Positions 6,443-7,471 of a stretch of DNA of 7,471 nucleotides are shown one piece after another. This DNA comes from Caldisericaceae bacterium (GTDB lineage Bacteria; Calditrichota; Calditrichia; Calditrichales; Calditrichaceae). The number at the start of each line of letters is the position of its first letter. Positions within the stretch are counted from its first letter, which is position 1. Made by a program: the position numbers and the translations under genes. The notes beneath the pieces are model-generated. The model saw only the letters and a list, made by a program, of their open reading frames with translations, did no database searches and was not told the DNA's origin. The stretch covers positions 1 through 7,471 of the forward strand of contig JAGHBR010000042.1 of NCBI GenBank assembly GCA_021160885.1. The letters run 5' to 3'.

Positions 6443-7471
6443 TGGAAAAAACTGTACGTGTAGTCATTGCAGGCGGAGGTACCGGAGGTCATTTGTTTCC
6501 TGCGCTCAATTTGGGTCAGGCCATGGAAGAGCGCTGGCAGGCTCAGTTGCTCTTCTTTGGTACCGAGCGGGGGATCGAAAATCGCGTTCTGCCGCAAAAA
6601 GGTTACCGTCTGGAGTTGCTGCCTGTGCAGGGCTTGCAGCGTCGATTCACTTTAAAAAATTTGACTTTTCCGCTGAATCTGGTCAGGAGTTTAAGCAGGA
6701 GCAAAAAGATTTTAAAAGAATTTAAACCTCATTTGGTGCTGGGAACAGGCGGTTATGTGATGGGACCGGTTTTGAGAATGGCCAAAAAACTTCATTTGCC
6801 TGTTGCCATTCAGGAGCAGAACAGTTATCCGGGGGTAACCACGCGCCTTTTAGCCAAACAGGCAGACCTGATTTTTTTGGCTTATGAGGAGGCGCTTGAA
6901 TATTTGCCTGATGGCGTGAATGCTGTTATTACAGGTAATCCCATTAAAATGCAACCGCCCTTTGCCAGTAAACAGGAAGCCAAGCATGCGTTGGGGGTGG
7001 CAGGTGACCGGCCGTTGGTTGCTGTAATCGGAGGCAGTCAGGGCGCGCAGAGCATTAATCAGGCTATTTTTGAAATTTTACAGGACAAAGCGCTCTGCCA
7101 CCAGGCCAACTGGCTGTGGCAAACCGGCGCTCAACATTTTGAATTTTGGAAGGGACGTTTGGCAAAGATTGATGCGCCCAATGTTCAAATTTTACCGTTT
7201 ATTGAACAAATAACTAATGTTTACCAGGCTGCAGATCTGGCGGTTTGCCGCGCGGGAGCCATGACGCTTTCGGAACTGATGGCCATGGGCCTGCCGGCAG
7301 TGCTTATTCCATTTCCCTTTGCCGCAGCCGACCATCAGTACAGGAACGCTATGGCCCTGGCTAAAAAAGGCGCGGCTGTGGTCATTAAAGACGATCAGCA
7401 AATGGCTCAAAAATTGAAAGAATTGTTACCGCGGTTGTTGGCTGATCAGCAAAAAATTGAGCAAATGGCGC
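6442..7471 (+). CDS. murG: Lipid II synthase MurG, UDP-GlcNAc transferase (3'-partial)
   Basis: Peripheral membrane GT-B glycosyltransferase (EC 2.4.1.227) that moves GlcNAc from UDP-GlcNAc onto lipid I on the cytoplasmic face, producing the lipid II used by FtsW. The visible 343 codons are open to the right edge; family members run about 355-370 residues, so roughly the last 15-25 residues are missing. Motifs are the first glycine loop GGGTGGHLFPAL (11-22), the second GTGGYVMGP (101-109), QEQNSYPGVTTR (124-135), TGNPIK (164-169), the third glycine loop IGGSQGAQSIN (196-206), the donor-binding stretch RAGAMTLSEL (270-279) with E278, and PFAAADHQYRNA (292-303). The ATG at 6442 overlaps the ftsW stop as TGATG and places the glycine loop at the usual distance from the N-terminus. 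Only a weak GGCGGA (6433-6438) precedes it, so coupling to ftsW is likely (inference). Confidence 0.96.
   Translation, partial: MEKTVRVVIAGGGTGGHLFPALNLGQAMEERWQAQLLFFGTERGIENRVLPQKGYRLELLPVQGLQRRFTLKNLTFPLNLVRSLSRSKKILKEFKPHLVLGTGGYVMGPVLRMAKKLHLPVAIQEQNSYPGVTTRLLAKQADLIFLAYEEALEYLPDGVNAVITGNPIKMQPPFASKQEAKHALGVAGDRPLVAVIGGSQGAQSINQAIFEILQDKALCHQANWLWQTGAQHFEFWKGRLAKIDAPNVQILPFIEQITNVYQAADLAVCRAGAMTLSELMAMGLPAVLIPFPFAAADHQYRNAMALAKKGAAVVIKDDQQMAQKLKELLPRLLADQQKIEQMA

Overview
The window is a stretch of a bacterial dcw (division and cell wall) cluster. It holds six genes, all on the + strand, in the classical order murE - murF - mraY - murD - ftsW - murG. Both end genes are cut by the window: murE at its 5' end and murG at its 3' end. 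The four inner genes are complete, and none of the six shows a frameshift or internal stop.

Layout: murE (from the left edge to 1460) overlaps murF (1453-2805) by 8 bases. A 13-base gap leads to mraY (2819-3922) and an 11-base gap to murD (3934-5280). One base separates murD from ftsW (5282-6442), and ftsW shares one base with murG (6442 to the right edge). No gap is large enough for a promoter, terminator, RNA gene or extra ORF, so this looks like the interior of one polycistronic operon with translational coupling. Its promoter and terminator lie outside the window. No stretch longer than 13 bases lacks a gene.

Together the genes cover the middle of peptidoglycan precursor synthesis. MurD adds D-Glu, MurE adds meso-diaminopimelate (inferred from its DNPR motif) and MurF adds D-Ala-D-Ala to make UDP-MurNAc-pentapeptide. 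MraY moves this to undecaprenyl phosphate (lipid I), MurG adds GlcNAc (lipid II), and FtsW polymerises lipid II at the septum.

Organism: a bacterium with DAP-type peptidoglycan and base composition near balanced by eye. The MraY N-terminal QIGEEIR segment and the HETKVVIRFWIVG ending recall the FCB superphylum (Bacteroidota, Calditrichota and relatives). A Calditrichota-like source is my best guess from memory, at low confidence.

I looked for an unusual or undescribed system and found none. The window is ordinary core-genome sequence. The points worth a second look are start-codon choice (GTG for murF, TTG for murD, a probably false TTG for murE), gene coupling, and one conservative change beside the FtsW catalytic motif.
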